Part shown: positions 24,890 through 33,107 of the stretch, piece after piece
How the letters are laid out: every line of letters begins with the position of its first letter
How positions within the stretch are numbered: position 1 is the first letter of the stretch
DNA from: Candidatus Bathyarchaeota archaeon
GTDB lineage: Archaea > Thermoproteota > Bathyarchaeia > 40CM-2-53-6 > DTDX01
Reading direction: 5' to 3'
Assembly: GCA_018396815.1 (NCBI GenBank)
Contig: JAGTQY010000006.1
Span: 1-44,306 of the forward strand
Length of the DNA stretch: 44,306 nt
Notes under the pieces: generated by a model
The model's database searches: none
What the model saw: the letters and a program-made list of their open reading frames with translations, nothing else
Told to the model about the DNA's origin: nothing
Made by a program: the position numbers and the translations under genes

Positions 24890-25423
24890 TTGATAGAAGA
24901 AGTTATTTCTTCAAAAATAATTTATGAAGGAAAAATAATAAAGGTCAAACTTGATGAAGTAAAACTACCTAATAGCTATGTTACTACTAGAGAAATTATT
25001 GAGTACCCTAATGCAGTAGCTTTAATCCCAATTAACAACAATGGAAAACTTATAATGATAAATCAATATCGCCATTCAGCTCAAGAGGTTTTATTAGAAA
25101 TTCCAGCTGGAACAATGGAAAAAAATGAAACCCCAGAAGAATGCGCAAAAAGAGAGCTTCTTGAAGAAACAGGATACGAAGCAAAAGAATTAAAGAAGCT
25201 GTTTAGTTGTTACTTAGCACCAGGCTACAGCACAGAGTTTATTCACATTTTTTTAGCTAAAAACCTAACTTATAAAGGGCAAAAAATGGAAGTTGATGAA
25301 CAAATAAAAGTTGTTGAATTAAGCTTTGAGGAAGCGCTTGAAAAAATTAGGAAAGGCGAAATCAAAGATGCTAAAACAATATCTAGCCTTCTTTTCTTTT
25401 TCACTTTTAAGATGAAACTTTAA
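24890..25423 (+). CDS. Nudix hydrolase (ADP-ribose pyrophosphatase type)
   Basis: 177 residues. The Nudix box is complete: G-x5-E-x7-REL-x-EE-x-G, seen as GTMEKNETPEECAKRELL followed by EETGYEA (residues about 83-107). LIMINQYRHSAQEVLLEIPA before it and YLAPGYSTEFIHIFLAKNL after it are typical of ADP-ribose pyrophosphatases, which split ADP-ribose to AMP and ribose phosphate. The TTG at 24890 is preferred because AAAGGAGG lies seven bases upstream; a TTG at 24869 has nothing. A macro-domain gene, also linked to ADP-ribose, lies at 29267. Confidence 0.9.
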   Translation: MIEEVISSKIIYEGKIIKVKLDEVKLPNSYVTTREIIEYPNAVALIPINNNGKLIMINQYRHSAQEVLLEIPAGTMEKNETPEECAKRELLEETGYEAKELKKLFSCYLAPGYSTEFIHIFLAKNLTYKGQKMEVDEQIKVVELSFEEALEKIRKGEIKDAKTISSLLFFFTFKMKL

Positions 25424-25473
25424 GGCTTATAAGCTTTAAACAATATAATTTTTTAAGAGGGAGAAAATTAAAA

Positions 25474-25710
25474 ATGGTCTTAGCATATGTATTAATTAAT
25501 TCTGAAGTTGGTAAAGATGCTGAACTTCTTAAAGCATTAAAAGGAATTGAAGGCGTTAAAGAAGTCTTTAGTGTTTATGGTGTTTACGATATAATAGCTA
25601 AAGTTGAAGGAAAAACAGTAAATGAATTAAAGGAGACTGTTATTACAAAGATTAGACAATTAAACTATGTGAAAAGTACATTAACAATGATAGTTATGGA
25701 GAATATATAG
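25474..25710 (+). CDS. Stand-alone Lrp/AsnC-type RAM domain protein
   Basis: 78 residues: only the ligand-binding (RAM) domain of Lrp/AsnC regulators, with no helix-turn-helix. Key phrases are AYVLINSEVGKDAELLKAL, VYGVYDIIAKVEG and VKSTLTMIVME. Such proteins form dimers and octamers and bind amino acids or partner with full Lrp proteins. It is very like the protein at 36212 and less like that at 40836. GGGAG lies before the ATG. The next gene, a YjbQ protein, starts two bases after its stop. Confidence 0.9.
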   Translation: MVLAYVLINSEVGKDAELLKALKGIEGVKEVFSVYGVYDIIAKVEGKTVNELKETVITKIRQLNYVKSTLTMIVMENI

Positions 25711-25711
25711 G

Positions 25712-26122
25712 ATGAACATTAAGATTAAGGATTTTAAAGTAGAAACAAATGAAAGAATTCAACTGATTGATATTACAAATGAAGTGGAAAATTTTGTAAA
25801 AGAAAGTAAAGTAAATAATGGTTTATGTTTAATTTATTCTCTTCATTCAACAACAGCAATAATTGTAAATGAGAAAGAAAGTGGTTTAATTCAAGATATA
25901 CTTCATGAAATTCAAAAGGTTTTTCCTAAAGATGAAAAATGGCTTCATAATAGAATAGATGATAATGCAGATTCTCATTTAGCTTCAACTTTTATTGGTA
26001 CCTCTAAAGTGTTTCCAGTGAGTGAAGGAAAATTAATTAGAGGAGCTTGGCAAAACATTTTTCTTTTAGAGTTAGATGGCCCACGTAGAAGAAAAATTAT
26101 TATAGAAGTTTTAGGAGAGTAA
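25712..26122 (+). CDS. YjbQ/UPF0047 family protein
   Basis: 136 residues with the family's conserved SLHSTTAIIVNEKESGL, NADSHLASTFIGTS and RGAWQNIFLLELDGPRRR. These proteins form trimers with a histidine metal site; some have weak thiamine-phosphate synthase activity, but the true role is unsettled. It follows the RAM protein by one base, so the two are co-transcribed. The length is normal. Confidence 0.9.
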   Translation: MNIKIKDFKVETNERIQLIDITNEVENFVKESKVNNGLCLIYSLHSTTAIIVNEKESGLIQDILHEIQKVFPKDEKWLHNRIDDNADSHLASTFIGTSKVFPVSEGKLIRGAWQNIFLLELDGPRRRKIIIEVLGE

Positions 26123-26182
26123 AAGGAGGCTTTAAATTAGTAATAATAAGATAGATAAAAAAATTTAATTTATTTACGTATA

Positions 26183-27238
26183 ATGAAGATTAAATTAAAA
26201 GTGGAAAATTATAATTTAGATTTAACGTTTAAACCTTCTTTTCTTTCGAGTCTTTATTTAAAAAGAAATTCAAGTGAATGGACTAAAGTAGCTGGACATT
26301 TAGCTTTTAAACTTACTATTAAGCAGGTAGATAATGAAACTTTAATTGTAGAAAGCGAAAGTGGATTAACATATGAAGCTTTATACAGAAGAGTTTTATT
26401 TGAAACAGGACTTTACAAACCACCATATGAAAATTTAATTAAAAATTTACCTAGTAAAGTTGAACCTCAAGTTGAAGCTTTAGCTGAAATTTATAAGGGT
26501 GTAAGATTACCTTATGCCCCTTTAGATTTTAAATATATCTTAGTGGCTGCAACTCTTTCTAAAAGAGTTAATTATGAAAAAGTGATAGGTTGGTGTAGAG
26601 CTATATGGGAAAAAACAAATGGAAGATTAGATTTAATAACCAAGTTAACTAGAAAGGAGTTAAGAAAAATCGGTGGAAGTTATCAAATTTTTCAACTTCA
26701 AAAAACAGTTAAAGATTTTTTGAATTTATCTAAATATTTACATGAAAAAGTTAAATATTTAATAGGTGAACCTTATGTTCCACCTGAGGAGTTTATTCTT
26801 TGGTTACCATCAGAGTTAGCTAGATTAACTTTAATTAAGGGTTGTTGGGGAATAGGCCCTAAAATAGCAGATTCAATAATATTAACAACTTTCAAATCTA
26901 CAAATATTATTCCATGCGATACTCATATGAAAACTGTAGCTATTAGACTTGGTTTTGTAGATTACGCGGTTATGCCTGAAAAACGTTTTTGTTCAAAATT
27001 CCTCTGCGATTATAAAGCTTCTTTAATATTTAATATTCCATTATGTCCTAAAGCTGAAAGAAGCTTATGTTTGAAAACTAAATTAAACTATTTTAAAGAG
27101 TTAGGCGGATGGATACAAACTTTAATTTATCTTCATGGAAAAAAATTTTGTAAAGTTAATAAACCTTTATGCAAAATTTGCCCAATTAAAAAAGAATGTA
27201 GTTGGGAAGAAAAAAGAGAAAATAATTTTCCAACTTAA
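26183..27238 (+). CDS. OGG-like HhH-GPD DNA glycosylase with [4Fe-4S] cluster
   Basis: 351 residues. An N-terminal strand-rich domain (1-80) like that of OGG1/AlkA is followed by the helix-hairpin-helix GIGPKIADSIILTTF with catalytic Lys227 and Asp246 (PCDTHM). Lys plus Asp predicts a bifunctional glycosylase/lyase, probably for 8-oxoguanine. Residues 323-339 form a C-x6-C-x2-C-x5-C [4Fe-4S] site as in EndoIII and MutY, which OGG1 lacks. An insert between Asp246 and the cluster carries four more cysteines (270, 275, 288, 296). No ribosome-binding site precedes the ATG, and a TATA-like run lies 15-20 bases upstream, so the mRNA may be leaderless. Confidence 0.85.
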   Translation: MKIKLKVENYNLDLTFKPSFLSSLYLKRNSSEWTKVAGHLAFKLTIKQVDNETLIVESESGLTYEALYRRVLFETGLYKPPYENLIKNLPSKVEPQVEALAEIYKGVRLPYAPLDFKYILVAATLSKRVNYEKVIGWCRAIWEKTNGRLDLITKLTRKELRKIGGSYQIFQLQKTVKDFLNLSKYLHEKVKYLIGEPYVPPEEFILWLPSELARLTLIKGCWGIGPKIADSIILTTFKSTNIIPCDTHMKTVAIRLGFVDYAVMPEKRFCSKFLCDYKASLIFNIPLCPKAERSLCLKTKLNYFKELGGWIQTLIYLHGKKFCKVNKPLCKICPIKKECSWEEKRENNFPT

Positions 27239-27241
27239 TTT

Positions 27242-29194
27242 TTAAATATATGTTGTTTCAATTATTTTTCTTAATTCTTCAACAGATTCAGGATTCATTA
27301 ATGTAGTGATGTCTCCCACAGGTTCTTTTGTAATTAATTTCTTTATTATCCGTCTCATTATTTTTCCACTTCTAGTTTTAGGTAAATCTGAAACATAAAT
27401 AATTTTTTTCGGTCTGGCTGTTGGACCTATAATTCGTTCCACCTGTTTTATTAATTGATTAGTTAAATCTTCTGATGGAGTGTAACCTTTTTCCAAAACA
27501 ACAAAAGCTACTGGAACCTCACCTTTAATTGGATCTGGAGCAGCTACTACAGCGCTTTCTATAACAGCTTCATGCCTGTTTAATGCATCTTCAACTTCTG
27601 CATTAGCTAATCTATGTCCCGCCACTTTCATAACATCATCTATTCTTCCAGTTATTCTAGTATTTCCCATTTCATCTATAATTTTCGCTCCATCACCAGT
27701 TGTATAATAGTTTTCCCCAAATCTACTCCAATATTGTTCTTTATATCTTTTAGGATCCTTAAATATTCCTCTAAGCATTCCTGGTGGAAATGGATTACAA
27801 ATAACTAAGTTTCCTTCTTTACTAGGCTTTCCTTCATCATCAAGAATTTCCCTTTTAACGCCTGGGAAAGGTCTACCGGCAACTGTTGGTATGAAGGGGC
27901 CTATCCCTGGTAAAGCATTTATTAATGTACCTCCAGTTTCAGTTTGCCACCAAGTATCGATTATTGGGCATCTTCCACCACCGATATTATTGAAATACCA
28001 CATCCATGCTTCTCTATCTATTGGTTCACCAACAGTTCCTAATATTCTTAAGCTTGATAAATCATGTTTTTTAACCCATTCTTCACCAAACATCATAAAC
28101 ATTCTAATAGCTGTTGGAGCAGTATAAAATATTGTTACACCATATTTCTCTATTATTTGCCAGAATCTATCTGGTGCTGGATAATCTGGAGCACCCTCAT
28201 AAATCACCATCGTAGCACCACATAGTAATGGCCCATAACAAGCATATGTATGTCCTGTAATCCATCCGATATCTGCTGTGCACCACATAATATCTTCATC
28301 ATGTAAATCGAAATCCCATTTAGTTGTCCAATAGGCTTGAGTAGCATACCCACCAGTATGATGAACTATACCTTTAGGTTTACCTGTTGTCCCACTAGTA
28401 TATAAAATAAATGATGGATCTTCACTATCCATAATTTCAGGTTTACAATAAGAATTAGCTTTATCCATTAATTCGTGCCACCAAAAATCTCTTCCCTCCT
28501 TCATTTCAATAGTTAATCCAGCTCTTTTAACAACAACTACTTTCTCCACAATTGTGTCTTTAATACCTTCATCAGCATTAGCTTTAAGGTTTATGATTTT
28601 CCCTCTACGGTAGTACCCATCAACTGTAATTAAGATTTTTGCTTCAGCATCTATTAATCTACTTTTTAATGATTCTGGACTAAATGCAGAAAATACTACG
28701 CTATGAACAGCACCTATTCTTGTACATGCTAGCATAGCTATTTGAACTTCTGGAATTACAGGCATATAAATTCCAACTCTATCACCTTTTTTTACACCAA
28801 GATTTTTAAGCACATTAGCAAATTTGTTTACTTCTCTATAAAGATCATTATAGGTTAAAACTCTATTTCTTTCTTCAGGTGGTTCAGGTTCCCAAATTAT
28901 AGCAGCTTTATTTTTTCTCCAAGTTTTGACATGCCTATCCACAGCATTATAACAAATATTTAGTTTACCACCAATAAACCATTTAAAGTATGGAGGATTC
29001 CATTCATAGATTTTATCCCATTCCTTAAACCATTCTAAACCTTCACGAGCTTTTTCAGCCCAGAAACTTAATGGATCTCTACTAGCTTTTTCATAAATTG
29101 ATTCATCAGATATCCAAGCGATTTTCTTAAGTTCAGGTGAAGGCCAAAAGATTTCGCCATTCCCTTTAACAACCCAATTTTTACCTTTCTCCAA
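27242..29194 (-). CDS. acsA: AMP-forming acetyl-CoA synthetase
   Basis: 650 residues, full length. It makes acetyl-CoA from acetate, ATP and CoA. Motifs: the N-terminal [18 protein letters not shown], adenylate-forming [58 protein letters not shown], and the acetylation-prone Lys in [13 protein letters not shown]. The TTG start follows GGGTG by about seven bases. Together with CODH/ACS it would let acetate enter central metabolism. A related short-chain acyl-CoA synthetase cannot be fully excluded. Confidence 0.93.
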   Translation of the reverse strand: MEKGKNWVVKGNGEIFWPSPELKKIAWISDESIYEKASRDPLSFWAEKAREGLEWFKEWDKIYEWNPPYFKWFIGGKLNICYNAVDRHVKTWRKNKAAIIWEPEPPEERNRVLTYNDLYREVNKFANVLKNLGVKKGDRVGIYMPVIPEVQIAMLACTRIGAVHSVVFSAFSPESLKSRLIDAEAKILITVDGYYRRGKIINLKANADEGIKDTIVEKVVVVKRAGLTIEMKEGRDFWWHELMDKANSYCKPEIMDSEDPSFILYTSGTTGKPKGIVHHTGGYATQAYWTTKWDFDLHDEDIMWCTADIGWITGHTYACYGPLLCGATMVIYEGAPDYPAPDRFWQIIEKYGVTIFYTAPTAIRMFMMFGEEWVKKHDLSSLRILGTVGEPIDREAWMWYFNNIGGGRCPIIDTWWQTETGGTLINALPGIGPFIPTVAGRPFPGVKREILDDEGKPSKEGNLVICNPFPPGMLRGIFKDPKRYKEQYWSRFGENYYTTGDGAKIIDEMGNTRITGRIDDVMKVAGHRLANAEVEDALNRHEAVIESAVVAAPDPIKGEVPVAFVVLEKGYTPSEDLTNQLIKQVERIIGPTARPKKIIYVSDLPKTRSGKIMRRIIKKLITKEPVGDITTLMNPESVEELRKIIETTYI

Positions 29195-29266
29195 TTTTTA
29201 CACCCATTAAAAGTTGAAACAAGATTTTAATTGAAACCACATTTTTAAGTTTTTCCATTTAAAGCT

Positions 29267-29818
29267 TTAAAAAACTTCTTTAACAGCTTCTTCATAAATT
29301 TTTAGATCATTTTCTCTGAACAAAACTATTCTAACTTCATTTAAAGATGCTTCCCCTCCTTCTAGAAACTCTTTTATAGTTTTAAGAGCAATTCTACTAG
29401 CTTTTTCTATTGGATAACCATAAGCACCTGTACTTATAGATGGAAAAGCAATAGTTTTTAAGCCTTTTTCAACAGCAAGCCTTAAAGAGTTTTTATAAGC
29501 TTCAGCTAGAAGCTCAGGTTCTCCCTCGCTTCCACCTCTCCATATTGGGCCAACAGTGTGAATTACATATTTAGCCTTTAAATTTCCTCCAGAAGTTATT
29601 ACAGCTTTGCCTGTAGGTAAACCATCAGGATATAAGGTAGCTCTAATTTTTTTGCATTCTTCTAAAATTTTTGGTCCCCCTTTTCTATGGATTGCGCCAT
29701 CAACTCCTCCACCACCCATTAAGCTTGGATTTGCAGCATTAACTATAGCATCAACTTCTTGTTCCGTTAAATCTCCTTGAATAATTTTTAAGGTTGTATT
29801 TCCAATTTTTAGCTCCAT
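29267..29818 (-). CDS. MacroD-type macro domain protein
   Basis: 183 residues, a single macro domain. It has [30 protein letters not shown] and [16 protein letters not shown], the full ADP-ribose pocket of the MacroD class, which removes mono-ADP-ribose from proteins or hydrolyses O-acetyl-ADP-ribose. The ATG has GAGGTT about nine bases upstream. It stands alone between acsA and the ECF gene. O-acetyl-ADP-ribose is a product of sirtuin deacetylation, which also controls acetyl-CoA synthetases, but this link is only suggestive. Confidence 0.92.
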   Translation of the reverse strand: MELKIGNTTLKIIQGDLTEQEVDAIVNAANPSLMGGGGVDGAIHRKGGPKILEECKKIRATLYPDGLPTGKAVITSGGNLKAKYVIHTVGPIWRGGSEGEPELLAEAYKNSLRLAVEKGLKTIAFPSISTGAYGYPIEKASRIALKTIKEFLEGGEASLNEVRIVLFRENDLKIYEEAVKEVF

Positions 29819-29952
29819 TTCATTTTAACCTCTAATATTTTTAAATTTTTCACGTTAGTATAAATTTTCTTATACAGTTTTTTACTCATATATGGGATTA
29901 AACTTATATATAACCATTTTACTTGAAAACTTTAAGAAGGTGAATAATATAA

Positions 29953-30483
29953 ATGAAAAAGAATGCAACTATTTATCTAAGCTTATCAATTGTATTTACA
30001 GGTTTAGTAGCAGTTTCAACAATGCTTATTCGAATTCCAGTTGCTGCTACTGGAGGTTACATAAATATTGGGGATGCTATGATATTTATTTGCGCTTTAA
30101 CTTTTGGTCCAACTATTGGGGGACTAGCAGGAGGCATAGGTTCAGCTATAGCAGACATGATTGGTTATCCTGTTTTTGCACCTTTCACACTTGTAATAAA
30201 AGGATTAGAAGGATTTTTAGCAGGTTTCATTAAAGATGGAAAAAATGTTAAAAAAGATTTGTTTGGATGGGGAGTCGGCGCATCAATAATGGTTATAGGT
30301 TATTTTATTGCCGAGAGCTATATTATGAAGCTGGGTATAGCAGCAGCCTTAACTGAAGTCCCAGGAAACTTATTTCAAGCATTTTTCGGAGGATTAATTG
30401 GCATACCAACAACAATAGTTTTAAGAAAGAGATTAAAAAATATTTCTGTTTTAAAACCTCTTCTTGAAAAACTTTCTTCCTAA
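29953..30483 (+). CDS. ECF transporter S component (vitamin uptake)
   Basis: 176 residues with five or six hydrophobic helices and the S-component phrases TGLVAVSTMLIRIPVAATGG, GGYINIGDAMIF and GPTIGGLAGGIGSAIADMIG. S components bind a vitamin or cofactor precursor in the membrane and dock with the ECF energising module, which is not in this window. The substrate cannot be read from the sequence. GGTGA lies about nine bases before the ATG; no riboswitch is recognisable in the leader. Its last 33 bases overlap the converging HypE-like gene. Confidence 0.85.
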   Translation: MKKNATIYLSLSIVFTGLVAVSTMLIRIPVAATGGYINIGDAMIFICALTFGPTIGGLAGGIGSAIADMIGYPVFAPFTLVIKGLEGFLAGFIKDGKNVKKDLFGWGVGASIMVIGYFIAESYIMKLGIAAALTEVPGNLFQAFFGGLIGIPTTIVLRKRLKNISVLKPLLEKLSS

Positions 30484-31479
30484 AGCTTTCCATAACTCAT
30501 CTGTTTTAGGCATAAGAAGTTTTCTAGTCTTCCCATTTTTACTTATTATATATCTTTCTTTAGAATTAGGAAGTGTTTCACCAATTATAGACGCTTTTAT
30601 ACCAATATCTTTAAGTTTATTAACAATTTTTTCAGCTTTATTAGGGTCAGCAACTATAAGTAATGACCCTGAACTAATTAATTGAAGAGGATTAATTTTA
30701 AATAAATTACATATAGCAGCTGTTTCTTCATTAATAGGTATTCTATCTTCATAAATTTTAGCACCCAAATTTGCTGCTTCAATTAACTCGCATAAACCTC
30801 CTAATACTCCCCCTTCAGTTGGATCATGCATCGCTTGTACACCTCCAAAATTAAACGCCATTAAAGCTTCTTTAACTACACTAACTAAATTCATATATTT
30901 TTTCGCTTTTTCTATTAGTTTTTTTCCAAGAAATTTAACAAGTTCCTTTTCTTTCTCAGTAGCTAAAATAGCTGTCCCTTCTATTCCAGCTCCTTTAGTT
31001 AAAATTATTTTTCCTCCAGGTTTTGCTTTATTGCATGAAACATATTTTCCTTCTTCAACTTTTCCAGCGCAAAACCCAACAACAATTGGATGAGTTAAAC
31101 CTAGAGAAACTTCAGTGTGACCGCCTACAATAGCTATTTCAAGCTTTTTAGAAGCTAAATCCATTTGCTTACATATTGCTTTTAAAACATTTAATTTAGA
31201 ATTTTTAGGCAACAAAATGCAGGATAGAAACCAGCAAGGTTTAACTCCTCTAGTAGCTACATCATTCGCTGAAACATTAACTGCTAACCAACCAATGTTT
31301 TTTATTGAACCGCTTATTGGATCGCATGAAGCAACAATTAACTCTTTTCCAACTTTTATTAAAGCTGCATCTTCTCCTTTAGAAGGCCCTAAAATTACAT
31401 CATTCCTTTTAAAACCAAGATAGTTAAATACTATTTTTTCTAGAAATTTTGGGTGAATTTTACCATAAGGAAGACTCAA
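30451..31479 (-). CDS. HypE-like AIR-synthase-related protein
   Basis: 342 residues of the PurM/HypE ATP-binding superfamily. The N-terminal GEDAALI, the glycine-rich AIVGGHTEVSLGLTHPIVVG, HDPTEGGVLGGL and the ISSGSLLIVA loop are the shared core. HypE matures [NiFe] hydrogenase through a C-terminal cysteine (PRIC), which is absent here, so it is not a classical HypE. This variant is widespread in archaea without a known role. The TTG start follows GGTGA by about six bases. Confidence 0.82.
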   Translation of the reverse strand: MSLPYGKIHPKFLEKIVFNYLGFKRNDVILGPSKGEDAALIKVGKELIVASCDPISGSIKNIGWLAVNVSANDVATRGVKPCWFLSCILLPKNSKLNVLKAICKQMDLASKKLEIAIVGGHTEVSLGLTHPIVVGFCAGKVEEGKYVSCNKAKPGGKIILTKGAGIEGTAILATEKEKELVKFLGKKLIEKAKKYMNLVSVVKEALMAFNFGGVQAMHDPTEGGVLGGLCELIEAANLGAKIYEDRIPINEETAAICNLFKINPLQLISSGSLLIVADPNKAEKIVNKLKDIGIKASIIGETLPNSKERYIISKNGKTRKLLMPKTDELWKALGRKFFKKRF

Positions 31480-32033
31480 ATTAAATTCACCATTGCAACA
31501 TTATTTTATAAAAATGGATTATTAGCCTTTTTTAAAGATGAAGAAAGAAGCTTAAATAGGTTATATGCTTAAAAGAGGCTTTAGACGCTTTTTAGATGTT
31601 TAACGAATTTAATTATAAATAATGGAGTAAACAGGTGAATAAGTTAAAAATTAACTTGTATCGATAACACCTATATAACCATTAGCGTAGCTGAATCATA
31701 TTAAACATGAGGATTTAACAGCGGAGATAATAGCTAACATAAGGAATCAAAACTATCGAAAGTTTTAAACTTATTGAATCCAGTATAACGCATTTATAGC
31801 GTACTGCTTCAATCACTTCATTGTACTTTTTAAAAAGCTTTAGTTTTTCTAAATTAATACTCTTTATGACCGGAGCTATAACTGAAGCGTATCACAGAGA
31901 AGAAGCAACTTCAAAAAATATGAAAAACCAAAAGTATATTAAAGAGTTAAACTAGAAACAATATTTAATTCAAAATTTCTAATTAATGAAATAATTTAGT
32001 TTTGATATTTATATTGACGGGGGATTTAAAAGC
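31480..32033. other. Largest gene-poor gap; possible decayed gene or structured RNA
   Basis: 554 bases without a credible intact gene. Bases 31633-31672 can fold as a nested hairpin: AGGTG (31633-31637) with CACCT (31668-31672) outside and AAGTTAA/TTAACTT inside. On the minus strand about 31720-31905 there is an open frame of roughly 57 codons (ASVIAPVIKSINLEKLK... to SYYLRC) with no ATG, GTG or TTG start and a stop just upstream. It might be a gene remnant. The local sequence is somewhat less A/T-biased than nearby spacers. No terminal repeats or transposase motifs are seen. Confidence 0.4.
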
Positions 32034-32228
32034 ATGAAGCTTAATTTAATTGTAGCTCCGCTAGCAGCATTAATCTCTTTACTATTTATTTTTTCATTAC
32101 TTTATGCTGAATTAAATTTTGAAGTACATTTAACAAGGATTGCAACTCTCTTTATTCTTATTTATAAACCATTCATAATCATTTTTACATTTTTATTAAG
32201 CTTAAAATTAAGTGGATTAATAGATTAA
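32034..32228 (+). CDS. Small two-helix membrane protein, unknown
   Basis: 64 residues, nearly all hydrophobic: helix 1 at about 5-27 (LIVAPLAALISLLFIFSLLY) and helix 2 at about 38-60. GGGGGAT lies seven to twelve bases before the ATG, and ATATTTATATTG, a possible TATA element, is about 30 bases upstream. It ends six bases before the converging A24 peptidase. The good ribosome-binding site favours a real gene; I know of no family. Confidence 0.5.
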   Translation: MKLNLIVAPLAALISLLFIFSLLYAELNFEVHLTRIATLFILIYKPFIIIFTFLLSLKLSGLID

Positions 32229-32234
32229 TAAAAG

Positions 32235-33014
32235 TTAAAATAATAATAGTTTAATTAACCAAGTTAAAACATCACCAAAAACTAGATTAACTAAAAAACT
32301 TAAGGTAATAAATAAAATCATTGGTAATCCTGGAGAAACCCAAATTGTTTTTAAAACTATGCCTTTGCTGGAAGCTCTTTTTAAATTTTCAAGAAGCTCT
32401 TCCCTATTTAATCCAGCATCAAAAACTAGCCTTAATTTTCTTAAAGCTTTATTGTTTATCCATAAAATTTCCTCCATAGGATATAAATAATGAAGTTTTT
32501 CAACTTTAAAGAATTCTTCTTTATAGCCTGATATTAAAGCTAAAAATTTTTTCCAGTTAGATTCATGATTTAACTCATTGAAAATTCTTTTATCTACTCT
32601 AAAGTAGTAATTAATATTTCTTGCTAAAATATAAATAGGATATATACAAGAAAATAAAAAAGCGTTGTAAAGTGTTGCTAAAGGAAAAAAAGGATGAATA
32701 AAACCTAAAATCGAAGCTAAAGTTTTAGGATATAAAGGTAAAGCTAGAGATAAACAAACCATTCCTTTAAAGTCTGCTCCACCAAAAAACCCAACTTCAA
32801 ATAAAAGTAAAGAAAAAACACTCGTTAATATTATTGAAGCTATTGAAAGCCATAAATTACTTGAATCAAAAATAAACTTAATTAAAGTTAAGCTTAAACT
32901 TGTTAAACCATAAAAAATCCAAATTGAATCTGAAACTTCTCTACTTTTTAAATCACTTATGGAAGCTAAACTTAAAGCAATAAAAGAGCATAAAATAGAT
33001 AGTGTAGACAGCAA
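32235..33014 (-). CDS. A24-family prepilin/preflagellin peptidase
   Basis: 259 residues. An aspartyl membrane protease that cuts type III signal peptides from archaellins and pilins. Both catalytic aspartates are visible: Asp21 in SISDLKSREVSD and Asp81 in FFGGADFKG (GxGD form). About six hydrophobic helices are present, with a 75-residue soluble stretch (about 140-215), which is longer than in small FlaK/PibD enzymes. The TTG start follows GGAGGC. No pilin or archaellum operon is nearby. Confidence 0.85.
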   Translation of the reverse strand: MLSTLSILCSFIALSLASISDLKSREVSDSIWIFYGLTSLSLTLIKFIFDSSNLWLSIASIILTSVFSLLLFEVGFFGGADFKGMVCLSLALPLYPKTLASILGFIHPFFPLATLYNAFLFSCIYPIYILARNINYYFRVDKRIFNELNHESNWKKFLALISGYKEEFFKVEKLHYLYPMEEILWINNKALRKLRLVFDAGLNREELLENLKRASSKGIVLKTIWVSPGLPMILFITLSFLVNLVFGDVLTWLIKLLLF

Positions 33015-33107
33015 ATTGAAGCCTCCAAAAATAATTTGTTGCGTTAAATTTTTGTTTTAAATAATATTAATTTTAAACTTTAAGTTTAATTAGGTTTAGG
33101 TGAAAGC

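Noticed and set aside
29819-29952. Riboswitch before the ECF S-component gene
   Set aside because: The 134-base leader is A/T-rich and I could not recognise a TPP, cobalamin or FMN core in it.
30451-31479. Call as hydrogenase maturation factor HypE
   Set aside because: The C-terminal cysteine motif of HypE is absent and no hyp or hydrogenase gene is nearby.
31480-32033. Insertion sequence remnant
   Set aside because: No terminal inverted repeats, target duplications or transposase motifs could be found.
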